Shown in pieces: positions 21,034 through 29,148 of a DNA stretch of 64,000 nucleotides. The notes beneath the pieces were generated by a model that made no database searches, was not told where the DNA came from, and saw only the letters and a program-made list of their open reading frames with translations. The translations under genes and the position numbers were made by a program. Source of the DNA: Dyella sp. SG609 (GTDB lineage Bacteria; Pseudomonadota; Gammaproteobacteria; Xanthomonadales; Rhodanobacteraceae); assembly GCF_012275375.1 (NCBI RefSeq), contig NZ_JAAZQJ010000001.1:186001-250000 (forward strand), written 5' to 3'. How positions within the stretch are numbered: the stretch's first letter is position 1; the number at the start of each line of letters is the position of its first letter.

Positions 21034-23958
21034 ATGAGTCAGGGCCTCGCGCCGCGTTCGCGGCTGGTCATTGCACGCAAGCCGCTCGCTGCGGCATGTA
21101 TCGCCGCTTTGCTGGCATCGGGTATTGCCAGTGCACAGGACGCGCAGACAACCGCCAAGCCGGCGGACACCACGCCGCCACAGCAGGCACCCGCCAGCCA
21201 GGCCCAGGATGCCAACAAGAAGCCGGCCCCGGGGCAGGTCAGCAACCTGCAGGAAGTGGTGGTCACCGGTATTCGCGGCAGCATCGAGAGTTCGATCCGC
21301 GCGAAGCAGAATTCGGACAGCATCATCGAGGCGATCTCGGCCGAGGACATCGGCAAGCTGCCGGATGCGAGCATCGCGGAAAGCCTGGCGCGTTTGTCGG
21401 GCCTGGCGACGCAGCGTGTGGACGGCCGTGCGAACATGATTTCGATCCGCGGCCTTTCGCCGGATTTCGCCGGTACCACGCTCAACGGGCGCGAACAGGC
21501 CACCATCGGCGAGAATCGCGGCGTCGAATATGACCAATATCCCTCTGAGCTGATCAGCGGCGCCGCGGTCTACAAGACGCCGGATGCCAGCCTGGTCGGG
21601 CAGGGGCTGTCCGGTACGGTGGATCTGCATACGATCAAGCCGCTGGACCTGCCCAAGCGTGCCATCGCCATCAATCTGCGCGGCGAGCACAACACCAACG
21701 GCAACCTCAATCCCGGCTCCGGCGTGGGCGATATGGGGCATCGCGCGAGCGTGTCGTATATCGACCAGTTCTTCGATCACACGCTGGGCGTGGCGGTTGG
21801 CTTTGCGCAGCTGGATTCGCCGATTCAGGAGAAGCAGTATCAGGCGTGGTGGTGGAGTGTGGACAACGGGCCGGATGGCATCGAGCCTGGATTCAACAAC
21901 ACGCACACGCCGGGATTGCCCAATAGCGTGCTGTCGCAGGAGGGCATGCAGTTGCGTGCGCAATCGGAGAATCAGTTGCGCAACGGCTTGATGACGGTGC
22001 TGGAGTGGGCTCCGGGCGAGCACTACCACACTACACTCGATCTCTATTACTCGACATTCAACGAGCGCACTTACAAGAACGGTGCGCAATGGTCGAACAG
22101 CCCCTACGAAAACTGGGGTCCGCCGGTCTATAGCAATGTTGGCATCACGCCCGGCGTGCCGTATCCGATTGTCACTTCCGGCGTCATGGGCAATGTAGTG
22201 CCGGTCCTGCAGAACGAATACGTCAAGGAAAAGGACAAGTTGTTCTCGGCCGGCTGGAATCATCAATACGATTTCGGCAACGGCTGGGTACTCACCGGCG
22301 ACCTGTCGTATTCGATGGCCAAGAAGCGCCTGCGCGACGCCTATCTCTTCAGCGGACTGGAGGGCGATCCCACCACGAGCATCGCCTTCCGCACGCCTAC
22401 GGGCTACGACTATCCGGATTTCAGCCCTGGCGTGGATTTACGGGATCCCGCGCGCGTCGTATTCACCGATCCGTATAGGTACGGCTACAACGGACGCGAA
22501 GAGTTCGACAAGCAGAAAGACACGATCAAGGCAGCGCGTTTTCAAGTGTCGCATCCAGTCGGTTGGATATTCAGCACGGTTGATGTTGGCGCCGCTTACT
22601 CGGAGCGCAAGAAAACCAAACAGGCCGATGTGTATTTCGCCTATCTCAATGGCAACGGCGATGATGCGGCGCACGGTCCCTACGACAATAACTTCAGCGC
22701 ACCCGTCGGCTCCGCTTTCCTGCGCGGTCCGACTTCGCTCGGTTACGGCGGTATTCCCGGTGTGCTGAATTACAACGTACTGGATGCCTTGGGTAGCCAG
22801 TTCTATCTTGTGCCGAGTAATGGACTTGCGGACTGGAACCGCAACTACTCGATCACGGAAAAGGTGCCGGTTGCCTATGCCAAGTTCAATATCGATACGC
22901 ATCTGGGCGATGTCCCGCTGCGCGGCAACATGGGCGTCCAATTCGTCCGCACGGACCAGTCTTCAACAGCGCTGCAGACCAATGGCAATGACCTGGTCGG
23001 CAGGCTTTCCGGCGGCGCGAAGTACAACAAGTTCCTGCCCAGCCTGAACCTGGTTGCCCAGATTGCAGACGGACAGTACTTACGCTTCGGTCTGGCCAAG
23101 ACAATGGCGCGCGGGCGCATCGACGACGAGAAGGTAGCCTCGTCAGCCAGCGTGTCGCATGTGGATACGGGACCGCAGGCTGGACAGAACCTGTGGTCGG
23201 GCAGTGGCGGCAACCCGCAGTTGCGGCCGTATATCGCTGTGGGTACTGACTTGTCGTGGGAGAAATATTTCGGCAAGTCCAGCTACGTTGCTGTCGCGGT
23301 CTTCAACAAGAACCTGCTCAATTACATCTACAACAAGACGGTAGTCATCAATTTCCCGCAATCGGGATACCAGAACGACACTCCCACTCTGACGCCGACG
23401 AGCGATTTTGGTCTGTTCACGCGTCCCGAAAACGGCACTGGCGGCCGCATGCAAGGCTTGGAGCTGTCCGGGGCCTTCGAAGGCGGCCTGATCTCGAACG
23501 CCCTCGACGGCTTCGGCATGCAGGCGAACTTCTCGCTGACCAACAGCTCGATCCCCGTGAGTTCGGTATCCGCTGTGCCGGGCGGCCCGAAGACCCTGCC
23601 GGGCCTTTCGCGCAAGGTTGCCAACCTGGCGCTCTACTACGAGAAATACGGCTGGTCGGTGCGCATCGCCGAGCGCTATCGCTCTTCGTTCACCGGCGAG
23701 AGTTCGCCGAAGTTCGATCAGCTCAGCTATGTCACCGTGCTGGCGGATAAGCAGACCGACTTGCAGGTCGGTTACGAGTTCGACCAGACCAGCCGCTGGG
23801 GCGGCCTGTCGCTGCTGCTGCAGGTGAACAACCTCACCAACTCGCCGGAGAAGACCATGCAGGTGGCCGGCTTGCCCAACGGCATGGAGCTGGGACGCCC
23901 GCTGGACTACAACACCTGGGGCCGCACGGTGATGTTTGGCCTGAACTACAAGCTCTAA
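21034..23958 (+). CDS. TonB-dependent outer membrane receptor
   Basis: A 974-residue outer-membrane active transporter. The signal peptide ends at ASA (residue 34). After a Pro/Ala/Gln-rich linker comes LQEVVVTGIRGS (72-83), the motif where the plug starts in Xanthomonas-type receptors, then the plug domain (about 95-220, with IRGLSPDF and LNGRE) and a 22-strand barrel to the C-terminal VMFGLNYKL. The receptor belongs to the large class that takes up carbohydrates or other plant-derived compounds in Xanthomonadales, but no substrate gene is adjacent. GGAGG precedes ATG 21034, and a perfect terminator follows. Confidence 0.93.
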   Translation: MSQGLAPRSRLVIARKPLAAACIAALLASGIASAQDAQTTAKPADTTPPQQAPASQAQDANKKPAPGQVSNLQEVVVTGIRGSIESSIRAKQNSDSIIEAISAEDIGKLPDASIAESLARLSGLATQRVDGRANMISIRGLSPDFAGTTLNGREQATIGENRGVEYDQYPSELISGAAVYKTPDASLVGQGLSGTVDLHTIKPLDLPKRAIAINLRGEHNTNGNLNPGSGVGDMGHRASVSYIDQFFDHTLGVAVGFAQLDSPIQEKQYQAWWWSVDNGPDGIEPGFNNTHTPGLPNSVLSQEGMQLRAQSENQLRNGLMTVLEWAPGEHYHTTLDLYYSTFNERTYKNGAQWSNSPYENWGPPVYSNVGITPGVPYPIVTSGVMGNVVPVLQNEYVKEKDKLFSAGWNHQYDFGNGWVLTGDLSYSMAKKRLRDAYLFSGLEGDPTTSIAFRTPTGYDYPDFSPGVDLRDPARVVFTDPYRYGYNGREEFDKQKDTIKAARFQVSHPVGWIFSTVDVGAAYSERKKTKQADVYFAYLNGNGDDAAHGPYDNNFSAPVGSAFLRGPTSLGYGGIPGVLNYNVLDALGSQFYLVPSNGLADWNRNYSITEKVPVAYAKFNIDTHLGDVPLRGNMGVQFVRTDQSSTALQTNGNDLVGRLSGGAKYNKFLPSLNLVAQIADGQYLRFGLAKTMARGRIDDEKVASSASVSHVDTGPQAGQNLWSGSGGNPQLRPYIAVGTDLSWEKYFGKSSYVAVAVFNKNLLNYIYNKTVVINFPQSGYQNDTPTLTPTSDFGLFTRPENGTGGRMQGLELSGAFEGGLISNALDGFGMQANFSLTNSSIPVSSVSAVPGGPKTLPGLSRKVANLALYYEKYGWSVRIAERYRSSFTGESSPKFDQLSYVTVLADKQTDLQVGYEFDQTSRWGGLSLLLQVNNLTNSPEKTMQVAGLPNGMELGRPLDYNTWGRTVMFGLNYKL

Positions 23959-23981
23959 GCCACCACCCACTTCCGCACAAG

Positions 23982-24013
23982 AAACGCCCGGCCTCCGCCG
24001 GGCGTTTTCTTTT
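23982..24013 (+). terminator. Rho-independent terminator of the TonB receptor gene
   Basis: An 11-base perfect stem (AAACGCCCGGC with GCCGGGCGTTT), a CTCC loop, and a following TTTTCTTTT run. It sits 24 bases behind the receptor stop codon and in front of the convergent DUF899 gene. Confidence 0.9.
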
Positions 24014-24020
24014 CGGCACA

Positions 24021-24725
24021 TCAGTCGTACTGCAACTTCGGATACCAATCTTTCCCGCGCCCCTCCGGCGTCATGTCCAGCAAAGTCCAGATCGGCATCG
24101 GATCCGGCGCGCCGCGCGGGTCCTGGCCCGGGTCGGCGGTGGCTATGCTCATTTCCTCGCTCCAGAAATGCCGGATCGTGCCGTCGCGCCGCGTGAATAC
24201 GTTGAGCGAAGGCATGTCGCTGCCATCCGGCGCGATGCCGCGGAAGTCGCGGGTGTAGTCGCCATTGAGGTCGGTATACAGCGGCAGGTCGCGCCAGCCG
24301 CGCTCCTGCTTGAAGGCGAGCAGGCGCCCGATCGGCGCTCCGGCGATCACGGCCAGCGCCACGCGCTGCTGGATATCGCGCGCCTCGCCATCCCACGCGC
24401 CGAGCAGCGAGGTGCACATGGGGCAGGGCCGTTCGCGTTTTGCGCCGAACATGTAGCTGTAGACCAGCAGGGTCTGCTTGTCGCCGAACAGGTCGGCGAA
24501 GTCGACGGGGCCGCGCTCGCCTTCGAAGCGGTAGTTGCCGTCGATGGTGGGGCCGGGCGGCAGCGCGCGGCGCTGCGCGGCCACGCGTTCGATATGCCGG
24601 CGCAGCTCGATCTCTTCGGCCAATAGCGCCGTGCGCGCCTTGCGGTATTCCGCGCTTTCGCCGGGAATGGCGACGCCGGAACGCGCGGCCAGTTCGGTGG
24701 CGGGAACCAGGGGAGTTGCACTCAT
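24021..24725 (-). CDS. DUF899 family thioredoxin-fold protein
   Basis: A 234-residue protein of the DUF899 family, thioredoxin-like. The characteristic CPMC stretch (RPCPMCTSLLGAWDG) lies near residue 100, where redox-active thioredoxins have their CxxC, and LNVFTRRDGTIRHFWSEEM is the typical C-terminal family segment. Role probably in redox or detoxification chemistry; no activity is established. It is 27 bases behind a glutathione S-transferase gene on the same strand, forming a small thiol-related operon. Confidence 0.88.
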   Translation of the reverse strand: MSATPLVPATELAARSGVAIPGESAEYRKARTALLAEEIELRRHIERVAAQRRALPPGPTIDGNYRFEGERGPVDFADLFGDKQTLLVYSYMFGAKRERPCPMCTSLLGAWDGEARDIQQRVALAVIAGAPIGRLLAFKQERGWRDLPLYTDLNGDYTRDFRGIAPDGSDMPSLNVFTRRDGTIRHFWSEEMSIATADPGQDPRGAPDPMPIWTLLDMTPEGRGKDWYPKLQYD

Positions 24726-24752
24726 CTTGTCGTCCTCCTGCGGGTGGGGATG

Positions 24753-25412
24753 TCAGTCGCGGTCCGGCGCGCCAAGCGGGAACAGCGGGCGATAGGGGCG
24801 CGCTTCGTCCACCGCGCGCGCGAACGAGGGGCGCGCGAGCAGCCGCTTGCGGTAGGCGATGACGTTGGCGAAGGCCGGGTCGATCGGATGGGTCCAGTCG
24901 GCATAGAACAGGAACGGCCCCGCGCCGCAGTCGGCCAGCGTGAAGCGCTCGCCCGCGGCCCAGGTGCGGCCGGCCATGGTGCGGTCGAGCCAGCCATAAG
25001 CGGCGTCGAGCATCTCGCGTGCCTGCGCCACGCCATGCGCGTCCTGCGTGCCTTGCGGGCGGATCGCGTCGAACACCACTTTCTGCTGCGGCGTGGAAAT
25101 GTAGTTGTCGAAGAAGCGGTCCATCGCGCGCACTTCCAGCGCTTCGCGCGGGTCTTCCGGCAGCAGGCGCACCGGGCCGGGATGGTGCAGGCCCAGGTAT
25201 TCGATGATGGTGCTGGCCTCCGCCACCATGCGGCCGCCGTCGACGAGCACGGGGAACCGCTTGACCGGCCACATCTCCAGCCACTGCCCAATCGCTTCCG
25301 GATGCTCCGGCGACAGCTCGCGCCATTCGAACGGCGTGCCGTTCTCGTACAGCGCGACCAATACCTTCTGGCTGTAGGAGGAAAACGGGTGGGCGTAGAG
25401 CTGCAGGGCCAT
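24753..25412 (-). CDS. Glutathione S-transferase family protein
   Basis: A 219-residue cytosolic GST. The N-terminal thioredoxin-like domain (1-80) holds the SSYSQK motif where the catalytic Ser/Tyr sits, the cis-Pro in KRFPVLVDGG, and the EASTIIEYL glutathione-contacting segment. The C-terminal helical domain carries FTLADCGAGPFLFY. It most resembles bacterial GSTs active on xenobiotics. First gene of an operon with the DUF899 gene; GGAG precedes ATG 25412. Confidence 0.9.
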   Translation of the reverse strand: MALQLYAHPFSSYSQKVLVALYENGTPFEWRELSPEHPEAIGQWLEMWPVKRFPVLVDGGRMVAEASTIIEYLGLHHPGPVRLLPEDPREALEVRAMDRFFDNYISTPQQKVVFDAIRPQGTQDAHGVAQAREMLDAAYGWLDRTMAGRTWAAGERFTLADCGAGPFLFYADWTHPIDPAFANVIAYRKRLLARPSFARAVDEARPYRPLFPLGAPDRD

Positions 25413-25482
25413 GGGAACTCCGGTCGGTTCGAGGGGACATGAAGGCGACGAACGGGCCGTTGGCGAATCGACATCCTTCACT

Positions 25483-25615
25483 CGTCATTCCGGCGCAGGC
25501 CGGAATCCAGTAGCGATCACGTCAGGTCAAGTGAGGGCGCCCCACGCGATGCTCTTGGTTTCGCGCGACAACCGGGCGCTACCGCTACTGGATTCCGGCC
25601 TGCGCCGGAATGACG
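25483..25615. repeat. Family 2 palindromic repeat pair (REP/BIME-like)
   Basis: Two 33-base arms, 25483-25515 and 25583-25615, are exact reverse complements with 67 bases between them. Each arm also contains its own inner palindrome, CCGGCGCAGGCCGG core. A related pair is at 49621-49755. It lies between divergent GST and MarR genes. Confidence 0.85.
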
Positions 25616-25643
25616 GCTTCGCAGGTATATACGAAGGAAGACT

Positions 25644-25672
25644 TTGCAGTTTTCCTTCGCAGCCATTACGAT
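25644..25672 (+). promoter_or_regulatory. Promoter of the MarR gene
   Basis: TTGCAG (25644-25649) and TACGAT (25667-25672) are 17 bases apart and the -10 ends 8 bases before ATG 25681. No Shine-Dalgarno sequence precedes the ATG. This predicts a leaderless or nearly leaderless mRNA. Confidence 0.5.
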
Positions 25673-25680
25673 GCCGCCCC

Positions 25681-26148
25681 ATGCCCACCCCAGCCCCCAG
25701 GCCCGACGCCACCCACGCTCTCGCCGTGGAAATGCGCATGGTGTTCGGCCAGCTCGCCCGGCGCCTGCGCAAGCAGGGCCGCACGGATCAGCTGACCTCC
25801 GCGCAGACTTCGGTGCTGATCCAGCTCGAACGCCATGGCGCGGCCACGGTCACCGCGCTGGCGCATGCCGAGGGCGTGCGGCCGCAGTCGATGGGCGCCA
25901 CCGTCGCCTCGCTGGAAGCGCTGGACCTGGTGTCCGGCGCGCCGGATCCGGCCGACGGCAGGCAGACGCTGTGGACCCTCACGCCCGCCTGCCACGAGCT
26001 GGTACGCGCCAGCCGCGCGGCGCGCGAGGACTGGCTCGACCGCCTGCTGCGCGAGCAGCTCGACCCGGGCGAGCAGGCGCAGCTTGCCGCCGTGATGCCG
26101 CTGCTGCGCCGCCTGCTCGATGCGTCGACGGAGCCGCGCGTAGCCTGA
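25681..26148 (+). CDS. MarR family transcriptional regulator
   Basis: A 155-residue winged-helix regulator. The MarR core includes LTSAQTSVLIQLERHGAATVTAL, the recognition helix in GVRPQSMGATVASLEAL, and the wing with DPADGRQTLWTLT (the DxRxxxxxLT-type signature). First gene of a likely operon with an isochorismatase-like gene (60 bases) and an MFS exporter (46 bases). Regulation of the exporter in response to a small aromatic compound is the usual scheme for such triplets. Confidence 0.9.
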   Translation: MPTPAPRPDATHALAVEMRMVFGQLARRLRKQGRTDQLTSAQTSVLIQLERHGAATVTALAHAEGVRPQSMGATVASLEALDLVSGAPDPADGRQTLWTLTPACHELVRASRAAREDWLDRLLREQLDPGEQAQLAAVMPLLRRLLDASTEPRVA

Positions 26149-26208
26149 CCGTTTCCTCCCCCGCGCGCCCGCGCGGCGCGTGTTCCCCGCACGTCACGGA
26201 GTTTCCCC

Positions 26209-26766
26209 ATGAGCATCACCGCGATCGACGCGAACACCGCACTGATCCTGATCGACCTGCAGAAGGGCATCGTCGCCTATCCCACCGCGCATCCCGTCGA
26301 CGCCGTGCTCAGGCACGCGCGCGAGCTGGCCGATGCATTCCGCCGGCACCGCTTGCCGGTGGTGCTGGTGAATGTCACCGGCGGCGCGCCGGGCCGCGTC
26401 GAGCAGCGCGCGGGCGGCGAGCGTCCGGCGGACTGGGCCGAGCTGGTGCCGGAGCTGGGTGTGCAGGCCAGCGATCACCGCGTGAGCAAGCAGACCTGGG
26501 GGGCGTTCGCCGGCACCGACCTGGGCAGCTACTTGCGCGGGCACGGCGTCACCCAGGTGGTGATCGGCGGCGTGTCCACCAGCATCGGCGTGGAATCCAC
26601 CGCGCGCCAGGCCTTCGAAAGCGGCTTCAACGTAACGCTGGCGATCGACGCCATGACCGACACCCGCGCCGAAGCGCACGACAACAGCGTCGCGCGCATC
26701 TTCCCGCGCCTGGGCGAAACCGGCAGCACGCGCGAGATCGTCGAGCGCCTCGACGCGCGCGCATGA
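26209..26766 (+). CDS. Isochorismatase-like protein lacking the catalytic cysteine
   Basis: A 185-residue member of the cysteine hydrolase superfamily. Asp16 (LILIDLQKG) and Lys94 (RVSKQTWGAF) match the catalytic Asp and Lys, but the nucleophile position, normally Cys in GxxTxxCVxxTA, is Gly127 (GVSTSIGVESTA). It is thus probably not a standard hydrolase; a binding role, or a different chemistry, is possible. The same segment in the protein at 20264-20800 has an intact Cys. It lies between MarR and MFS genes in an operon. Confidence 0.87.
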   Translation: MSITAIDANTALILIDLQKGIVAYPTAHPVDAVLRHARELADAFRRHRLPVVLVNVTGGAPGRVEQRAGGERPADWAELVPELGVQASDHRVSKQTWGAFAGTDLGSYLRGHGVTQVVIGGVSTSIGVESTARQAFESGFNVTLAIDAMTDTRAEAHDNSVARIFPRLGETGSTREIVERLDARA

Positions 26767-26812
26767 GCGCAGCCGCATCCGCACCCGCATCCGCACGAAC
26801 GGGAGCGCGCCG

Positions 26813-28099
26813 GTGCTAGGCGCGTTCCGCTCGCTGCGCAGCTACAACTACCGCGTGTGGTCGGCCGGCGGCCTGGTTTCCAACGTTGGCACCTGGATGC
26901 AGCGCACCGCGCAGGACTGGCTGGTGCTGACCGAGCTGACCCACAAGAACGCCACCGCGGTAGGCATCGTGATGGCCTTGCAGTTCGGCCCGCAGTTGCT
27001 GCTGCTGCCCTTGACCGGCTATGCGGCCGACCATCTGGACCGCCGCAAGCTGCTGCTGGTCACGCAGGCGCTGATGGGCGCGCTGGCGCTGGGCCTGGGC
27101 CTGCTCACGCTGGCCGGATGGGTGCGGCTGTGGCACGTGTACGTGTTCGCCGGCCTGCTCGGCGCGGTGGCGGCGTTCGATGCGCCGGCGCGGCAGACCT
27201 TCGTGTCGGAACTGGCCGGCGAGGACGATCTCTCCAATGCGGTGGCGCTCAATTCCACCTCGTTCAATGCGGCGCGCATGATCGGCCCCGCGGTGGCCGG
27301 CGCGCTGCTGGCCTCGATGAGCGCGGGCTGGGTGTTCCTGCTCAATGCCTTGTCGTACGTGGCGGTGCTGGCTTCGCTGGGCCTGCTGCGCACGGCGGAA
27401 CTGCATCCGCGGCTGCATGCGCAGCGCAGCCGCGGCGGCCTGCTGGAAGGCTTCCGCTATGTGTGGGGGCGGCACGATCTGCGCGCGGTGCTGCTGATGC
27501 TGTTCCTGATCGGCACCTTCGGCCTGAACTTTCCGATCTTTATCGCGGCGATGGTGGTGAAGGTGTTCCACGGCGAAGCGGACCAGTACGGTTTGCTCAC
27601 TTCGCTGATGGCTGCGGGCTCCGTCGCCGGCGCCTTGTTCGCCGCGCAGCAGGCGCGGCCGCGGCTGGGTTATCTGATCGGCGCGGCGCTGTGCTTCGGC
27701 GTGGGCTGCGTGCTGGCTTCGGTGATGCCGACCTATCTGTGGTTCGGCGTGATGCTGATGCTGGTGGGCATGGCCGCGCAGACCTACACCACCTCGACCA
27801 ACAGCCTGGTGCAGCTGTCGACCGCGCCGGCCATGCGCGGGCGGGTGATCGCCATTCAATTCGCCATCGCCCTGGGCGGCACGCCGATCGGCGCGCCGCT
27901 GGTGGGCTGGGTGGCCGACACGCTGGGGCCGCGCTGGTCGCTGGGGCTGGGCGCGTTGTCGGGGCTGGCGGCGGTCGCGGTCGGCCTGCGCTATCTGGTG
28001 CGCTATCGCCAACTGCGCATGTTCGTCGAAGGCGGGCGCCTGCGCTTCAGCGTGTCGCTGGCCACCGAGGCCAGCCGCGCGGCGGCGGAAAAAGCCTAG
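26813..28099 (+). CDS. MFS transporter, DHA3 / EntS-like exporter
   Basis: A 428-residue inner-membrane protein with about 12 helices. The loop 2-3 motif appears as GYAADHLDRRKLL, and DAPARQTFVSELAGEDDLSNAVALNS is the conserved DHA3-type segment. This branch includes the enterobactin exporter and macrolide-type efflux proteins. GTG at 26813 is the start: GGGAG stands eight bases upstream, and the nearest upstream ATG (26763) is out of frame and reaches a stop. It is the third gene of the MarR operon. Confidence 0.9.
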   Translation: MLGAFRSLRSYNYRVWSAGGLVSNVGTWMQRTAQDWLVLTELTHKNATAVGIVMALQFGPQLLLLPLTGYAADHLDRRKLLLVTQALMGALALGLGLLTLAGWVRLWHVYVFAGLLGAVAAFDAPARQTFVSELAGEDDLSNAVALNSTSFNAARMIGPAVAGALLASMSAGWVFLLNALSYVAVLASLGLLRTAELHPRLHAQRSRGGLLEGFRYVWGRHDLRAVLLMLFLIGTFGLNFPIFIAAMVVKVFHGEADQYGLLTSLMAAGSVAGALFAAQQARPRLGYLIGAALCFGVGCVLASVMPTYLWFGVMLMLVGMAAQTYTTSTNSLVQLSTAPAMRGRVIAIQFAIALGGTPIGAPLVGWVADTLGPRWSLGLGALSGLAAVAVGLRYLVRYRQLRMFVEGGRLRFSVSLATEASRAAAEKA

Positions 28100-28119
28100 T
28101 TCCCGAAAAAGCGCGGCCC

Positions 28120-28159
28120 CAAAAAAAAGCCGCGTCCGCCGGGTGTGTCGGCGGACGCG
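28120..28159 (-). terminator. Rho-independent terminator for the leftward exported-protein gene
   Basis: CCGCGTCCGCCG and its exact complement form a 12-base stem around a 7-base loop. Read leftward, the stem is followed by GGC and then eight T, so it terminates transcripts of the gene at 28286-28786. Read rightward there is no T-run. Confidence 0.8.
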
Positions 28160-28285
28160 GGAAACAGCGCCTACAGGGGTGGAGAGGCGCGAGCTACGAG
28201 GTTGGTCCGGCTTCCCGGCCGGGCGCGGGAGATATGCCGACCCGGGCGTGAGGCGGCCGTGAAAACGGCCGCCTCCGCGGTTCGC

Positions 28286-28786
28286 TTATTGCGGTGCGAT
28301 ATGCGTGCTGCACTCCACCGGGTCGGTGCAGGGCAGGTCGAAGGCGCGCAGGTTGTGCGAGCCGTCCGCCGCCGGAGCGGCAGTGAGCTGCACGGTGCCG
28401 TCGTTGTAGACCAGCTCGCCGCCGGCCGGCACGGCGCTGCCGGCCGGCGCCACGCTCAGGCCGGCGCCGCTGCCCATCGGCAGCACCAGGAACTGGCCGC
28501 CGGCGGTGGCGAAGGCGCCCATCACGCGGCCGTTGAGGTCGTTGATCTGGACGAAGCGCACGCCGTCGCGCTCGAACACGTACACGTGCCAGTGCGGACT
28601 GGCGCTGACGTCGGGTGCATTGGGCCAGGCCTGGCCCAACCCCGACGACTGCGAGCCAGGCGATTGCGGCGCGGCTTGGGCCGCCAGCGGCGCCAGGGCC
28701 AGCGCGAACAGGACGAGCAGCGCGCGCCGGAACAGCCGGCGCGCGAAGCGATGTGGATTGGCGTGATGTAGATCGGACTGGGTCAT
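28286..28786 (-). CDS. Exported protein of unknown function
   Basis: 166 residues, starting at ATG 28786 with AAAGGGGAAAGG upstream. A basic N-terminus (RRLFRR) and a hydrophobic stretch ending in AAQA give a signal peptide with a long n-region of about 23 residues. The mature part looks beta-rich (HWHVYVFERDGVRFVQINDLNG; GGELVYNDGTVQLTAA) and has a CTDPVEC pair near the C-terminus, likely a disulfide. No family recognised. It has its own terminator. Confidence 0.75.
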   Translation of the reverse strand: MTQSDLHHANPHRFARRLFRRALLVLFALALAPLAAQAAPQSPGSQSSGLGQAWPNAPDVSASPHWHVYVFERDGVRFVQINDLNGRVMGAFATAGGQFLVLPMGSGAGLSVAPAGSAVPAGGELVYNDGTVQLTAAPAADGSHNLRAFDLPCTDPVECSTHIAPQ

Positions 28787-29148
28787 GGCCTTTCCCCTTT
28801 CATGGATGTGGTGGTTACGCACTGCACGAGCGCCCCAAGGCTAGCGCCGTCCGCTCGCAGATGCTGGGACGTCCGGGCAGGCTTTCAACGCAATGCCCGC
28901 TCTCTGGAGAGACTGCGTACCGTCACATCGTCTGCACGGCCCTGGCGCGACCTTACCGCCGCCGCGCCAGGGGGGCGCATCAGGGGGCAACACCAAGACA
29001 TCTCCCAGCCCAGGTTCCTGGCGACGCAGGTCGCCGGCAAGCGATCGGCATGAGGCCGGTCCGGGGCCAGCCGCATTCCGGACAGACGCAGGCGCGGACG
29101 CAAGGTCCGCGCCCAGGGGGTTCATCTATCCAACAGGGAGCAGATGCA
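28787..29148. other. Gene-free stretch with two hairpins
   Basis: These 362 bases separate two divergently oriented exported-protein genes. They hold a 9-base stem at 28941-28971 (CCTGGCGCG with its complement, 13-base loop) and a 9-base stem at 29091-29113 (GGCGCGGAC, loop GCAAG), the latter 36 bases before the haem-protein gene. No convincing coding frame is seen. Confidence 0.5.

Noticed and set aside
23143-25488. Open frame of about 780 codons on the minus strand crossing the receptor end, DUF899 and GST genes
   Set aside because: It runs through a perfect terminator and two genes in other frames with clear domains; no family features of its own.
26763-26819. ATG at 26763 as an alternative start for the MFS exporter
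   Set aside because: It is in another frame and reaches a TAG at 26817-26819 after 18 codons.
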